From an uncultured beta proteobacterium (GTDB lineage Bacteria > Pseudomonadota > Gammaproteobacteria > Burkholderiales > Burkholderiaceae_C): a stretch of 34,393 nt of DNA. Below are positions 17,501-26,032 of the stretch, piece after piece. The stretch lies in NCBI GenBank assembly GCA_903929815.1, contig CAIYWD010000142.1, positions 1 to 34,393 on the forward strand, written 5' to 3'. The notes under the pieces are model-generated. The model was not told the DNA's origin and ran no database searches. It worked only from the letters and a program-made list of their open reading frames with translations. The position numbers and the translations under genes were made by a program. Numbering within the stretch: position 1 is the stretch's first letter; every line of letters begins with the position of its first letter.

Positions 17501-17683
17501 TTCGAAGCTGTGAAACAAATTGTTGCCTGACAGTTTGCCATAAGTTTGCGGAATAAGAAAATTGGGACCTGCCAGCGTTCGTGCAGCTTGTCCCAAGCTG
17601 GCATCCGTCCTGATTTGAGCATAACCACCGACAGAAAAAAGAATGACCAGAACACCCAGACAGGTGACAGTGATTTTTTTCAT
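14561..17683 (-). CDS. Filamentous-haemagglutinin-like secreted adhesin (TpsA family)
   Basis: A 1040-aa exported beta-helix protein. MKKITVTCLGVLVILFSVGG is a Sec signal peptide ending near YAQ. A haemagglutination-activity (TPS) domain follows at about 22-180, with LIPQTYGKLSGNNLFHSF, IGNVISRVTGGSLSQINGKL and FFFINTAGVTFGAGASIDVP. From about residue 240 to 790 run ten or so degenerate repeats of 55-65 residues, alternating NAGSVKVNAGVITIDGQG-like and LNGGQISSSTYSSG-like turns, typical of a right-handed beta-helix. The tail (SPCHITGGSSLVQSGRGGLA) resembles the C-terminal signature of related secreted haemagglutinins. Such proteins are secreted by an outer-membrane TpsB/FhaC partner, which is not in the window. 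Start ATG at 17683 was chosen over TTG at 17689. A mobile-like element lies 20 bp upstream of the start, so the native promoter may be displaced. Confidence 0.88.
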   Translation of the reverse strand: MKKITVTCLGVLVILFSVGGYAQIRTDASLGQAARTLAGPNFLIPQTYGKLSGNNLFHSFESFTILSGQSAHFTTDTAGIGNVISRVTGGSLSQINGKLQLTPVSGTPGFFFINTAGVTFGAGASIDVPGAFHVSTANYLKFANGNFYADTAKASTFSSAAPQAFGFLKTTRAKISLQDGASLTTRTSHPMSVVGSDIEINNSSISSTQGGDVRVIAFGQTPGDVELTGSLLPAYGDINIVNGVIGSYAEGEGHAGRVAVSTGNLSVNAKDVAQGGDMGVVSIARTDASGSAGPVEVMATGVVTLVNGGEIGSVNYSQGDAGAVTVNAKIIRMDRMGNPNSISGIVSQVAGSGNAGNIDVTAIETLAVLQGGEISSNTYSSGHAGSVNIHAATITLDGQQEKSFLTRIGSAAVSGTGNAGNVNVTASDTLEMQAGGEISSVTYSSGNGGSIKVHAGMISIDGQGSSITSDAREGSTGKAGDVDVFSSGALVVLQGGLMTSNTYSSGHAGSVHINAATVTVDGRGDWAGIGSLAAPGAGNAGSINMVVSGALNILNGGFVSSSTYSGNAGSVKVNAGVITIDGQGSFNTGIFTDADSGSTGTAGDIEIMTHDALDILNGGQISSSTYSTGKAGSIEVTASGALTLLKDGIILSSTFSKGDAGSVKVNAKTMTIDGQYVDNGASVGSSSDPGSTGNAGTVDVTVSDELKVLNGAAIGASTYGTGNAGSVTVHAKTLLVDGSGNQSGSDIRARAGEGSSGQPGSVSVTASESVTLSNGGKLSITNLATVANPERIVPTTLTVTAPIMTLKDASITSASTGNGAASNVCIYFIDTLSLDPSSITTSANLGNGGSISIQGGKVMTMDNSYITTSVKGLTGNGGNINISASTLLMNTGFIQANTAAPDAKGGMVDMNVQMLVPIGGSLFVGGQTPYTFQPGVFGFNVIQAAAPTGVSGTVQMTSPALDISGSLNGLSTQVIDAGGLWRSPCHITGGSSLVQSGRGGLAPSALGLLRTEPVVVPVKSGATTSGMVDQSLAFNLWNCN

Positions 17684-17703
17684 AGCCAATTTCCAATCAA
17701 TGC

Positions 17704-17870
17704 TAAGGATATGGTCAATAATAAGTTCCGCATTTGGATCGTCAGATTTGGGCGCACTGCGTCGTTACAAATCGCTGATGTGGCTGGGCCACACCGCACG
17801 ATTTGCGCCTGGCATTGCATCCCAACTCTGACGGCCAAATGCACAACTTATTGTTGACACCATATCCTTA
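17704..17870 (+). mobile_element. 167-bp MITE-like element, copy B
   Basis: Ends are TAAGGATATGGTCAATAATA and GTTGACACCATATCCTTA. It aligns with the reverse complement of 8037-8200 along its whole length. It has no coding capacity and would need a transposase from elsewhere. It occupies the space directly upstream of the adhesin gene and between that gene and the divergent exported-protein gene. Confidence 0.8.
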
Positions 17871-17884
17871 AGGTAGTGCCATTG

Positions 17885-17905
17885 CCCCCTTTGAAAAAAA
17901 GGGGG
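17885..17905. repeat. CCCCCTTT/AAAGGGGG hairpin
   Basis: An 8-bp stem with loop GAAAA, followed by TAGGGGGAATTT. It resembles a C/G-rich hairpin repeat seen in many bacterial genomes. Single copy here; lies between element B and the small exported protein gene. Confidence 0.55.
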
Positions 17906-17938
17906 GTAGGGGGAATTTGGATGTCGTACCCAAGCAAA

Positions 17939-17962
17939 GCCACATCACTTTGAAACGCACCC
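17939..17962 (+). repeat. 23-nt dispersed motif, copy 1
   Basis: CCACATCACTTTGAAACGCA followed by CCC. Related copies are at 25680-25702 (inverted) and 33452-33474, differing at one to three positions. Here it lies about 75 bp upstream of the small exported protein's start. Confidence 0.7.
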
Positions 17963-18037
17963 GATTTCGACAGCCTGGGCATCGTGCTGGGTTTATCCAT
18001 GCCACTCTACAATGTGATTTCACAATGCAAGGCCACT

Positions 18038-18325
18038 ATGCGACACCCCCTTCTATTCACACTCTCCCTGATTGGCTCAGGTCTGGTATTTTCCCAAACC
18101 CATGGGCCTGCGCCTGTTGCCTCCAACGCCGCAGGCAGCAACAGCAGCCATCCCATTGAAAAACGTACCGAACGTATTCGTGTGGAAGATGCCGACACCC
18201 GCATTGATGAGTTGCGGGTGGGTGGAGAAACCCAGGCCATCACGGTGCAACCCAAAAGCAGTATGCCAGCCTATCAGGTTGCGCCCAAAACAGGCGAGAG
18301 AAGCTGGAAAATTCTGGGTTTTTAA
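18038..18325 (+). CDS. Small exported protein of unknown function (DUF2782-like)
   Basis: A 95-aa product starting MRHPLLFTLSLIGSGLVFSQ, a plausible signal peptide with cleavage after the SQT region. A short mature domain follows: RIRVEDADTRIDELRVGGET, QAITVQPKSSMPAYQVAP, and SWKILGF at the end. The mature part resembles the small DUF2782 proteins of proteobacteria, a family without known function; this assignment is from memory of the pattern and is weak. An upstream in-frame GTG at 17984 would bury the signal peptide, so the ATG at 18038 is preferred. It ends 3 nt before thrB and is probably cotranscribed with it. Confidence 0.65.
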   Translation: MRHPLLFTLSLIGSGLVFSQTHGPAPVASNAAGSNSSHPIEKRTERIRVEDADTRIDELRVGGETQAITVQPKSSMPAYQVAPKTGERSWKILGF

Positions 18326-18328
18326 GCC

Positions 18329-19324
18329 ATGGCGGTGTTTACGGAAGTCTCATTTGAAGAGGCAGATGCTCTGTTGCATCAATTAGGGCTAGGTGTACTA
18401 CAAGACATGAGTGGCTGCACCGGCGGTATTGAAAACACCAACTACTTTGTATCGACACAGCATCACGGTTTGCGCCACGACTACGTGTTGACACTGTTTG
18501 AGCGCCTGGGTTTCTTGCAGCTCCCTTTTTATTTACGTTTGATGCAGCACTTGGCTCACAAAGGGATTCCTGTGCCAGAACCCCATGCTAATGCGTCTGG
18601 TCATTTGGTGTTTGAACTCAAAGGCAAGCCTGCTTGTGTGGTCAACCGTTTGCGTGGGAAAAACGAGCTTGCCCCCAGCCCTTTGCACTGCACCCAAGTG
18701 GGGTCGATGCTGGCCAAAATGCACTTGGCTGGTCAGGATTTTCTGCAGCATCAGCCCAATTTGCGCGGTCTTGCCTGGTGGAATAGCACTGTCCCCACTG
18801 TTTTACCTTACCTGGATGACAGTCAGTCCCAATTGATTCAGACCGAGCTGGTTTATCAAAATCAGGTGGCAGCACAAATAGAGGATGCCCAACTGCCCAG
18901 TGGTCCTATCCACGCTGATTTGTTTCGTGACAACGTCATGTTTGACACCGTCGATGAACAACCTGTTTTGGGTGGCTTTTTTGATTTTTATTTTGCGGGT
19001 GTTGATACTTGGGTGTTTGACTTGGCCGTGGCTTTGAATGATTGGTGTATTGACCTGGCAACGGGCGAGCATCATGCAAAGCGCGCTCACCATTTTATAG
19101 CGGGGTACGAGATGGTTCGTCCCTTGAACTCTGAAGAGCGTACTTTGTTGCCCGCTCTGTTGCGTGCTGGTGCTTTGCGTTTTTGGATATCTCGCCTGTG
19201 GGACTTTTATATGCCGCGTGAAGCCAGCATGCTCAAAGCCCATGACCCTTCTCACTTTGAACGCATCTTGCGCCATCGCGTTGATGACACTAACGACTAT
19301 CCAACTCTGTTCGCCATACCATGA
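18329..19324 (+). CDS. thrB: Homoserine kinase (aminoglycoside-phosphotransferase-like fold)
   Basis: Phosphorylates L-homoserine with ATP, the step before threonine synthase in threonine biosynthesis. The 331-aa product belongs to the protein-kinase-like ThrB type found in many beta- and alphaproteobacteria, not the GHMP type of E. coli. Visible signatures are MAVFTEVSFEEADALL, GCTGGIENTNYFV, YVLTLFER, GKPACVVNRLRGKNE, the catalytic loop PIHADLFRDNVMFD, and the metal-binding GGFFDFYFAGVDTWVFDLAV. It starts 3 nt after the small exported protein gene and overlaps the next membrane protein gene by 4 bases (ATGA), indicating one transcript. Confidence 0.96.
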   Translation: MAVFTEVSFEEADALLHQLGLGVLQDMSGCTGGIENTNYFVSTQHHGLRHDYVLTLFERLGFLQLPFYLRLMQHLAHKGIPVPEPHANASGHLVFELKGKPACVVNRLRGKNELAPSPLHCTQVGSMLAKMHLAGQDFLQHQPNLRGLAWWNSTVPTVLPYLDDSQSQLIQTELVYQNQVAAQIEDAQLPSGPIHADLFRDNVMFDTVDEQPVLGGFFDFYFAGVDTWVFDLAVALNDWCIDLATGEHHAKRAHHFIAGYEMVRPLNSEERTLLPALLRAGALRFWISRLWDFYMPREASMLKAHDPSHFERILRHRVDDTNDYPTLFAIP

Positions 19325-20094
19325 AACTTAATCTGGTCAATGCAGCCACTGGTGCAACGTGGGTCAAGCTGGGCATTCAAACTTTTTTCAAGCGCCCCAT
19401 GGCCATGATTGGACTGTTTCTCATGTTCATGGCCTCGATGTCCGTGCTGACACTGGTGCCTTTGCTGGGGCTACCCCTGGCCATGATGCTGCTGCCTGCT
19501 GCCACTGTGGGTTTGATGTCAGCCACTTTGCAGGTGACTCAAGGCGCATTTCCCATGCCCCTGGTTTTGTTCAGTGCCTTTCGTGCCAACCCCCGCGTGA
19601 CACGCGCCATGCTGATATTGGGCTTGGTTTACTCTGCTGGCTTTCTGACAGCCATGGGCATCACTATTTTGATTGACGGAGGTAGTTTTGCCGGCCTTTA
19701 CCTTGGGGGCAGCCCTCCAACGTCAGAGCTTTTGCAATCGTCTGAATTTCAGTATGCCATGTGGGTTTTTGTCGGTTTGCATCTGCCTTTGTCGCTGACA
19801 GTCTGGCATGCCCCCGCTTTGGTGTTTTGGCATGATGTGCCTGTCTTTAAAAGCTTGTTTTTCAGTTGGATGGCATGCTTTCGCAACTTTTGGGCATTCA
19901 CTGTTTTTGGTGTTCTCTGGATGTCTTTGATGGTGTTGACCGTCTTGTTCATCAGCACACTGTCGGGAGTTTTGGGGCTGTCTGCACTAGGAGGCAGCCT
20001 GATGTTTGGAACACTCATGCTGGTGGCTTCCATGTTTTTTTGTTCCTTGTACTTTACCTTTCGCGATTGTTTTACCGACACCGAACGCAGATAA
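19321..20094 (+). CDS. BPSS1780-family multi-pass membrane protein
   Basis: A 257-aa integral inner-membrane protein with about five to six hydrophobic segments, roughly at residues 25-45, 48-75, 95-120, 140-165, 185-215 and 220-245. The N-terminal segment ATWVKLGIQTFFKRPMAMIG and the hydrophobic stretch VPLLGLPLAMMLLPAATVGL match the uncharacterised BPSS1780-type family of Burkholderiales. No function is known to me. It overlaps thrB by 4 bases and ends exactly before the recO start codon, so it sits in a thrB-orf-recO transcription unit. Confidence 0.8.
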   Translation: MKLNLVNAATGATWVKLGIQTFFKRPMAMIGLFLMFMASMSVLTLVPLLGLPLAMMLLPAATVGLMSATLQVTQGAFPMPLVLFSAFRANPRVTRAMLILGLVYSAGFLTAMGITILIDGGSFAGLYLGGSPPTSELLQSSEFQYAMWVFVGLHLPLSLTVWHAPALVFWHDVPVFKSLFFSWMACFRNFWAFTVFGVLWMSLMVLTVLFISTLSGVLGLSALGGSLMFGTLMLVASMFFCSLYFTFRDCFTDTERR

Positions 20095-20844
20095 ATGCTC
20101 ATCCAACGCATCACGGATGAGCCATCCTATGTGCTGCACCGCTACGACTGGAGCGAGTCCAGCCTGATTCTTGAAGTTTTTACACGCCATCACGGCCGTG
20201 TGGCACTTGTCGCCAAAGGTGTCAAGCGCCCCAATTCCAGTTTTCGACCGATTTTGCTGCCTTTGCAGCCACTGCACTTGGCATTTGGGGGGAAGTCCGA
20301 AATTCGTACCCTCAAAAGCGCCCAATGGCAAGGAGGGCACACCATGCCCACGGGCGGTGCCTTGATGTCTGGCTACTATCTCAATGAATTGTTGCTCAAG
20401 CTCTTAGCGCGTGAAGACCCCCATCCTGCCTTGTTTGATGTCTATGACGGTGTGGTCAAAATCATTGCCAGCGAACACGGTGCAGCCCTTGAATCTGCCT
20501 TGCGTGCCTTTGAACTTTTGTTACTGCGTGAAATTGGTCTGCTGCCTTTGCTCAATACTCAAACCATGACGCTGCAAGCCCTTCATCCCGATGAACGTTA
20601 TAGCCTGGTGCCTGAAGGGGGACTACGGCAATCTGGTACGCACGATCGTGCCAGCTTAAGCGCAAGACAATGGGTTGCGTTACAACAGGTTTTGGGTGAT
20701 GGTGTTCCCTTGACCGACGTGCTTCGCGCTTGTGCCGAGGTTTCTTCAGCACTCAAAACCCAGTTGCGCAACCTGCTCAATTACCATTGCGGGGTCACAA
20801 CTTTGCGAACACGGCAGATGATGATTGATCTGCAATCGCTTTGA
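20095..20844 (+). CDS. recO: DNA repair protein RecO
   Basis: RecO works with RecR (and RecF) to load RecA onto SSB-coated single-stranded DNA in recombinational gap repair. The 249-aa product has the N-terminal OB-fold sequence [35 protein letters not shown] and [14 protein letters not shown], then the helical segment [23 protein letters not shown] and the [13 protein letters not shown] region. As in many RecO proteins no complete zinc finger is evident. The ATG immediately follows the preceding stop codon. A terminator-like hairpin lies 70 bp after the end. Confidence 0.94.
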   Translation: MLIQRITDEPSYVLHRYDWSESSLILEVFTRHHGRVALVAKGVKRPNSSFRPILLPLQPLHLAFGGKSEIRTLKSAQWQGGHTMPTGGALMSGYYLNELLLKLLAREDPHPALFDVYDGVVKIIASEHGAALESALRAFELLLLREIGLLPLLNTQTMTLQALHPDERYSLVPEGGLRQSGTHDRASLSARQWVALQQVLGDGVPLTDVLRACAEVSSALKTQLRNLLNYHCGVTTLRTRQMMIDLQSL

Positions 20845-20914
20845 ACTTCAGACTTCCTGATCCGCACCAAGCACAGATAGCAACAATGATGGAATCGAGC
20901 ATGGCACCTTGTGG

Positions 20915-20936
20915 AAGCGGCATCCTGCCGCTTTTA
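20915..20936 (+). terminator. Probable intrinsic terminator after recO
   Basis: AAGCGGCA and TGCCGCTT form an 8-bp stem around loop TCC, followed by a short T-rich run (TTTTAGTTTG). The surrounding text (GGAATCGAGCATGGC at about 20891) is also similar to sequence at 33236-33250 upstream of the larger palindrome after atpC, so this may be a repeat-derived terminator. Confidence 0.6.
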
Positions 20937-21044
20937 GTTTGTCAATCGCCAAGATGGCGCTTCAACAAAGTGCCATTGGGCATTCCACGCGGATCAGGAA
21001 ATCTGAACTTGGGAGACTTTGTTTCGTTCTTTTTGGAAACTGCC

Positions 21045-21830
21045 ATGATGCACCCCACTCGCCTCTCTGTCAATCTCAACAAAGTTGCGCTGATTCGCAA
21101 TTCTCGCCATCTTGGCATTCCCAGCGTGACTCGTGCGGCCACACTGTGTCTGCAAGCAGGGGCGCATGGCATCACCGTTCATCCACGTCCTGATGCACGT
21201 CATATTTTGACCAGCGATGTCATTGAACTGGCCACCTTGCTGCAAGCCTGGCCGGATCGTGAATTCAACATTGAAGGCAACCCCTTTCATAACCTGATGG
21301 ATGTGGCAGGTGAATTGATGGCTCGCCATTTGCCGGTGCATCAACTCACTTTTGTGCCGGATGACCAAAGTCAATTCACCAGCGACCACGGCTGGAGCTT
21401 TCCGCAAGATGCCACCCGACTGGCTCCCTTGATTCACCAGGCACACACCTGGGACATTCGTGTGAGTCTGTTTATGGACGCTGAAATAGCACCCATGGCA
21501 GCCGCCAAGGCAGCAGGTGCAGATCGCGTTGAGCTTTACACAGAACCCTACGCAAAAGCCTGGAAGACACCGATGCAATCTGAACAATTGGCGCGTTTTG
21601 CTGCTGCGGCACAGTCTGCCTGCCATCTGGGCTTGGGTGTGAATGCAGGGCATGATTTGAGTCGGGACAACTTGACTGACTTTATGGCCGCAGTGCCGGG
21701 TGTGAGCGAGGTATCGATTGGTCATGCCTTCATGGCTGATGCGCTGGAATTGGGCTACGCTGCCACAGTCCAAGCCTATTTATCCTGCATCTGTGCAGGT
21801 CTGTCGGTACAAAGAGTCAATGCACAGTGA
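21045..21830 (+). CDS. pdxJ: Pyridoxine 5'-phosphate synthase
   Basis: PdxJ condenses 1-deoxyxylulose 5-phosphate with 3-amino-1-hydroxyacetone 1-phosphate to make pyridoxine 5'-phosphate, the ring-closing step of de novo vitamin B6 synthesis. The 261-aa TIM barrel shows LSVNLNKVALIRNSRHLGIP, AGAHGITVHPRPDARHI, FNIEGNP, LTFVPDD, RVSLFMDAE, RVELYTEPYA, LGVNAGHDLS and EVSIGHAF. The frame is open back to 20841, but that extension covers the hairpin after recO and has no family similarity, so the ATG pair at 21045/21048 is the start. The neighbouring recO-pdxJ order is common in proteobacteria. Confidence 0.96.
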   Translation: MMHPTRLSVNLNKVALIRNSRHLGIPSVTRAATLCLQAGAHGITVHPRPDARHILTSDVIELATLLQAWPDREFNIEGNPFHNLMDVAGELMARHLPVHQLTFVPDDQSQFTSDHGWSFPQDATRLAPLIHQAHTWDIRVSLFMDAEIAPMAAAKAAGADRVELYTEPYAKAWKTPMQSEQLARFAAAAQSACHLGLGVNAGHDLSRDNLTDFMAAVPGVSEVSIGHAFMADALELGYAATVQAYLSCICAGLSVQRVNAQ

Positions 21831-21988
21831 TGCGTTATTCACCGCAGGTTGGGTTTGCAAAGTCGATCGAGATCAACCAACGCGCATCGTGTTCTCAGAT
21901 GTAAACTTATCACGCCCGTGATTTGATGCATGACCTTGTCGGAAGTGTCAATCCGCTGGCATTTTTTAACCCTTTTGGAGTTTTTTTT

Positions 21989-22975
21989 ATGATCAAAAAG
22001 CCTGTTCGCGTCGCCGTCACTGGCGCTGCCGGTCAAATTGGTTACGCCATTCTGTTTCGTATCGCCTCGGGCGAAATGCTGGGCAAAGACCAGCCGGTTA
22101 TTTTGAGTCTGCTTGAGGTTCCCGTTGAAAAAGCACAACAGGCTTTGCAGGGCGTGATGATGGAATTGCAAGATTGCGCTTTTCCGTTGTTGGTGGGCAT
22201 GGAGGCGCACAGTGACCCCATGCAAGCGTTCAAGGATATCGATTACGCTTTGTTGATAGGCTCACGTCCACGTGGCCCCGGCATGGAACGTGCCGAGCTT
22301 TTGTCTGTCAATGGTCAAATTTTTATCGCCCAAGGCAAGGCGCTCAACGCTGTAGCCAGCCGCGATGTGCGTGTTTTGGTGGTCGGCAACCCCGCCAACA
22401 CCAACGCTTACATCGCCATGAAAAGTGCGCCTGATCTGCCACGCAAGAATTTCACCGCCATGCTGCGTCTTGACCACAACCGTGCCTTGAGCCAATTGGC
22501 TTCCAAAACCGGCAAACCTGTGGCTGACATTGCCCATCTGGCTGTTTGGGGCAACCATTCTCCTTCCATGTACGCTGACTATCGTTTTGCCAACATCAAT
22601 GGCGACAGCGTCAAAGACATGATCAACGACCCCGACTGGAACGTCAACACCTTCTTGCCCACGGTGGGCAAACGTGGTGCTGCCATCATTGCAGCTCGCG
22701 GAGTGTCGTCTGCAGCGTCAGCGGCCAATGCCGCCATTGACCACATGCGCGATTGGGTCATGGGCACCAACGGCAAGTGGGTCACCATGGGAATTGCATC
22801 CAACGGAGAGTACGACATTCCCAAAGACACCCTGTTTGGCTTTCCAGTCACCTGTGCCAACGGTGAATACAAAATGGTGGAAGGTTTGGCCATTGATGCC
22901 TTCAGCCAAGAGTACATCAACAAAACGCTCAAGGAATTGCAAGAAGAACAAGCGGGTGTGGCGCACCTGCTGTAA
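21989..22975 (+). CDS. mdh: NAD-dependent malate dehydrogenase
   Basis: Oxidises malate to oxaloacetate in the TCA cycle. The 328-aa product is the cytosolic-type Mdh usual in Burkholderiales: NAD-binding [51 protein letters not shown] with the substrate-binding arginines, [15 protein letters not shown], the catalytic histidine in [12 protein letters not shown], and [22 protein letters not shown] ribosome site lies about 9 nt before the ATG; an in-frame upstream ATG at 21923 has no family match. A clear terminator follows. acnB, another TCA enzyme, is next downstream. Confidence 0.97.
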   Translation: MIKKPVRVAVTGAAGQIGYAILFRIASGEMLGKDQPVILSLLEVPVEKAQQALQGVMMELQDCAFPLLVGMEAHSDPMQAFKDIDYALLIGSRPRGPGMERAELLSVNGQIFIAQGKALNAVASRDVRVLVVGNPANTNAYIAMKSAPDLPRKNFTAMLRLDHNRALSQLASKTGKPVADIAHLAVWGNHSPSMYADYRFANINGDSVKDMINDPDWNVNTFLPTVGKRGAAIIAARGVSSAASAANAAIDHMRDWVMGTNGKWVTMGIASNGEYDIPKDTLFGFPVTCANGEYKMVEGLAIDAFSQEYINKTLKELQEEQAGVAHLL

Positions 22976-23003
22976 TCATTCTGCTCTGCCTGTCTCCATG
23001 TAT

Positions 23004-23028
23004 GGGCGAATTTATTCGCCCTTTTTTT
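23004..23028 (+). terminator. Intrinsic terminator after mdh
   Basis: GGGCGAA and TTCGCCC form a 7-bp stem around TTTA, followed by seven T residues. It lies 28 bp after the mdh stop and separates mdh from acnB. Confidence 0.88.
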
Positions 23029-23105
23029 GCTATTTTTAGTACAGTGCCATATCCTTACGCTTACCTGACAAGCGCTAGCGGTGTTTTTTGACCCAGGATT
23101 GAACC

Positions 23106-25697
23106 ATGTTACAAGCCTATCGCACCCACGTTGCAAATCGTGCCACCCTTGGCATTCCAGCACTGCCCTTGAGTGCTGAACAAACCACTGCGTTGGTCGA
23201 ATTGCTTAAAAACCCGCCTGCCGGTGAATCATCATTTTTGCTGGAATTGATCACCTACCGTGTTCCCGCAGGTGTCGATGATGCCGCCCGGGTCAAAGCC
23301 AACTTTCTGGCAGCAGTGGCACACGGCACAGAACCTTGCGCACTCATCAGTCGTGAAAAGGCCACTCAACTGCTAGGCAGCATGCTCGGCGGATACAACC
23401 TGACTCCACTGATTGATTTGCTGGACGACCCCAAAGTTGCGGCTGTAGCAGCGGAGGCTCTTAAAAATACCTTGCTGATATTTGACCAGTTTCATGATGT
23501 CTTTGAAAAAGCAGACCAAGGCAACCGTCACGCCAGAGAAGTTTTACAAAGTTGGGCAAATGCACAGTGGTTTACAAGTCGCCCTGAAGTGCCACACAGC
23601 TTGATCTTGACCGTGTTCAAGGTGACAGGTGAAACCAATACCGACGATTTGTCGCCTGCCCCCGATGCCTGGAGCCGCCCTGACATTCCGCTACACGCTT
23701 TGGCCATGCTTAAAAACAAACGTGATGGCATCACGCCAGATGAAGACGGCCAACGTGGCCCCATCCAGTTGATGGAAAGTTTGCGGGAGCGAGGTCATTT
23801 GGTGGCCTATGTGGGCGATGTGCTGGGCACGGGTTCAAGCCGCAAGTCGGCCACCAACAGCGTTTTGTGGTTCACCGGCCAAGACATTCCCTTTGTACCC
23901 AACAAGCGTTTTGGCGGTGTTTGTTTGGGATCCAAAATTGCCCCCATTTTCTACAACACCATGGAAGACTCAGGTGCTCTGCCCATCGAGCTTGACGTGA
24001 GTCCCATGCAAATGGGAGACACCATCGAGCTTCGCCCTTATGAGGGTAAAGCGCTCAAAGATGGCTTGGTCATTGCAGAGTTCACTCTTAAAAGCGAAGT
24101 GCTGTTGGACGAAGTGCGTGCTGGTGGCCGTATTCCTCTCATCATTGGCCGTGGGCTGACCGCCAAGGCACGCGAAGCTCTGGGCTTGCCCGTCTCAACG
24201 CTTTTTCGTCTGCCGCACAACCCCAGGGGCCATGGTGCAGGCTTCACGCTGGCGCAAAAAATAGTAGGGCGTGCCTGTGGATTTCCCGAAGGTCAGGGTG
24301 TTTTGCCAGGCACTTATTGCGAGCCAAAAATGACCAGTGTGGGTTCACAAGACACCACAGGCCCCATGACGCGCGACGAGTTGAAAGACCTGGCCTGCCT
24401 GGGTTTCAGTGCCGATCTGGTGATGCAATCTTTCTGCCACACAGCAGCCTATCCCAAGCCCGTGGATGTCAAAACACACCACGAATTACCCGTGTTTATG
24501 AGTAAACGCGGTGGTATTTCGCTGCGACCAGGTGACGGCATCATCCACAGTTGGCTCAACCGCATGTTGTTGCCAGACACTGTGGGCACAGGAGCAGACA
24601 GCCACACCCGCTTTCCCCTTGGCATCAGCTTTCCTGCGGGATCAGGACTGGTAGCCTTTGCTGCAGCAACAGGTGTCATGCCTCTGGATATGCCAGAGAG
24701 CGTGCTGGTGCGATTCAAAGGCCAACTGCAGCCCGGTGTGACTTTGCGTGATCTGGTCAATGCCATCCCGCTGTATGCCATCCAGTTGGGGCAATTGACC
24801 GTGGCCAAGCAGGGCAAGATCAACGTGTTTTCTGGCCGAATTCTTGAAATTGAAGGTCTGCCCAACCTGAAAGTGGAGCAAGCCTTTGAACTCAGCGATG
24901 CCTCGGCTGAGCGCAGCGCTGCCGGATGCACCGTTCACCTGAACCAGGAACCCGTGGTGGAATACATCCAAAGCAATATTGTCATGCTGCAATGGATGAT
25001 GGCCAATGGATATTCTGACGAACGCACCATCCGCCGCCGCATCAAGGCCATGCAGGCTTGGCTAGACAACCCGCAATTGCTCCAGGCCGACGCCAATGCT
25101 CAGTATGCCAGCGTGATTGAGATTGATCTGGGCCATATTGTTGAACCCATCGTAGCCTGCCCCAATGACCCCGACGATGTCAAAACCCTGTCGGATGTGG
25201 CGGGTGCCAAAATTGACGAAGTCTTTATTGGATCCTGCATGACCAACATTGGTCACTTCAGGGCAGCATCCAGGCTGCTTGAAAACAGGCGCGATATTCC
25301 CGTCAAACTATGGATGGCACCGCCCACAAAAATGGACGCACAGCAACTGACCGAAGAAGGTCACTATGGCGTGCTGGGCAGCGCAGGCGCACGCATGGAA
25401 ATGCCCGGGTGCAGCCTGTGCATGGGCAATCAAGCGCAAGTCAAAGAAGGTGCTACGGTATTTTCAACCTCCACGCGAAACTTCCCCAACCGCCTGGGTA
25501 AAAACAGCAACGTCTATCTGGGCAGTGCCGAGTTAGCCGCCATTTGCGCCAAACTGGGACGCATTCCAACGCGGCAAGAATACATGGCAGATATGGCTGT
25601 GTTGTCTGCGGGCAGCAGCCAAATTTACCAATACATGAACTTTGACAAAGTAAAAATGTATGCCGATGCTGCGGCGACTGGGTGCGATTCAAAGTGA
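23106..25697 (+). CDS. acnB: Aconitate hydratase B (bifunctional 2-methylisocitrate dehydratase family)
   Basis: AcnB interconverts citrate and isocitrate through cis-aconitate with a [4Fe-4S] cluster. At 863 aa it matches the AcnB length and domain order: an N-terminal HEAT-like domain (about 1-160), the swivel domain with [23 protein letters not shown]-type sequence and [13 protein letters not shown], then the cluster domains. Cluster ligands are visible in [12 protein letters not shown] and [31 protein letters not shown] is also present. An AGGA ribosome site precedes the ATG. The last codons (GCDSK, stop) overlap a dispersed 23-nt repeat, so the C-terminus may have been altered by it. AcnB of E. 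coli is also an mRNA-binding sensor under iron limitation; whether this one is cannot be seen. Confidence 0.97.
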   Translation: MLQAYRTHVANRATLGIPALPLSAEQTTALVELLKNPPAGESSFLLELITYRVPAGVDDAARVKANFLAAVAHGTEPCALISREKATQLLGSMLGGYNLTPLIDLLDDPKVAAVAAEALKNTLLIFDQFHDVFEKADQGNRHAREVLQSWANAQWFTSRPEVPHSLILTVFKVTGETNTDDLSPAPDAWSRPDIPLHALAMLKNKRDGITPDEDGQRGPIQLMESLRERGHLVAYVGDVLGTGSSRKSATNSVLWFTGQDIPFVPNKRFGGVCLGSKIAPIFYNTMEDSGALPIELDVSPMQMGDTIELRPYEGKALKDGLVIAEFTLKSEVLLDEVRAGGRIPLIIGRGLTAKAREALGLPVSTLFRLPHNPRGHGAGFTLAQKIVGRACGFPEGQGVLPGTYCEPKMTSVGSQDTTGPMTRDELKDLACLGFSADLVMQSFCHTAAYPKPVDVKTHHELPVFMSKRGGISLRPGDGIIHSWLNRMLLPDTVGTGADSHTRFPLGISFPAGSGLVAFAAATGVMPLDMPESVLVRFKGQLQPGVTLRDLVNAIPLYAIQLGQLTVAKQGKINVFSGRILEIEGLPNLKVEQAFELSDASAERSAAGCTVHLNQEPVVEYIQSNIVMLQWMMANGYSDERTIRRRIKAMQAWLDNPQLLQADANAQYASVIEIDLGHIVEPIVACPNDPDDVKTLSDVAGAKIDEVFIGSCMTNIGHFRAASRLLENRRDIPVKLWMAPPTKMDAQQLTEEGHYGVLGSAGARMEMPGCSLCMGNQAQVKEGATVFSTSTRNFPNRLGKNSNVYLGSAELAAICAKLGRIPTRQEYMADMAVLSAGSSQIYQYMNFDKVKMYADAAATGCDSK

Positions 25698-25702
25698 TGT
25701 GG
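25680..25702 (-). repeat. 23-nt dispersed motif, copy 2, overlapping the acnB stop
   Basis: GGGTGCGATTCAAAGTGATG followed by TGG is the reverse complement of the motif at 33452-33474 (one mismatch) and 17939-17962. Its TGA supplies the acnB stop codon. Confidence 0.7.
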
Positions 25703-25757
25703 ATGTGGCAACATTCACCTGTCAAACTGAGAGGACGTGAGTGAGTTTTTTGTATAA

Positions 25758-25816
25758 CAAATCGGCCTATAGCGCACGTCTAGCTTGCATAGTTAGCTAT
25801 TGTTTTAATAGTAATA
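25758..25816 (+). repeat. Comamonadaceae-type dispersed repeat, intergenic copy
   Basis: CAAATCGGCCTATAGCGCAC, then TTAGCTATTGTTTTAATAG. This is the free-standing relative of the copies inside proA and rlmI. Repeats starting AATCGGCCTCTAGCGC are, to my recollection, frequent in Comamonadaceae intergenic regions. Confidence 0.75.
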
Positions 25817-26032
25817 TAGACCCATAAATTCGCCAAATTTTTTTCCTTGTACGTCCCCATATTGGCTGCTTCATATCCTTTGCATCGGTTCATCCCTCGC
25901 GCCAATAAAGCACGGGCTAGACCATGCACTTGCTCATTGACTCTGGTGATTTGTACGAAATATCTGCGACAGCGCCTGTCTATAATGCGGCGCTTTGCAG
26001 ATCGGCTCTTTGTCTTTCTCGCCTGATTATTT
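25817..26032. other. Leader region of the ATP synthase operon
   Basis: No gene is visible between acnB and atpI. Beyond the repeat at 25758-25816 this stretch is AT-rich near 25820-25850 and contains a good -10 box at 25981. No other structure is obvious to me. Confidence 0.5.
25981..25986 (+). promoter_or_regulatory. Candidate -10 box for the atp operon
   Basis: A perfect TATAAT in the context GTCTATAATGCGGCG, 47 bp upstream of the atpI start. No good -35 hexamer is found at 16-18 bp; TTGTAC at 25951 is too far (24 bp). Confidence 0.5.

Noticed and set aside
20841-21044. In-frame N-terminal extension of PdxJ overlapping the recO stop
   Set aside because: The extension covers a terminator-like hairpin and has no resemblance to PdxJ; the family N-terminus begins at the ATG pair at 21045/21048.
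21923-21988. Upstream start for mdh
   Set aside because: The extra 22 residues do not belong to the family, and a good GGAG site precedes ATG 21989.
24712-24726. GTGCGATTCAAAG in acnB as a fourth copy of the 23-nt motif
   Set aside because: The match stops after 13 bases and the residues VRFKG are ordinary for the protein.
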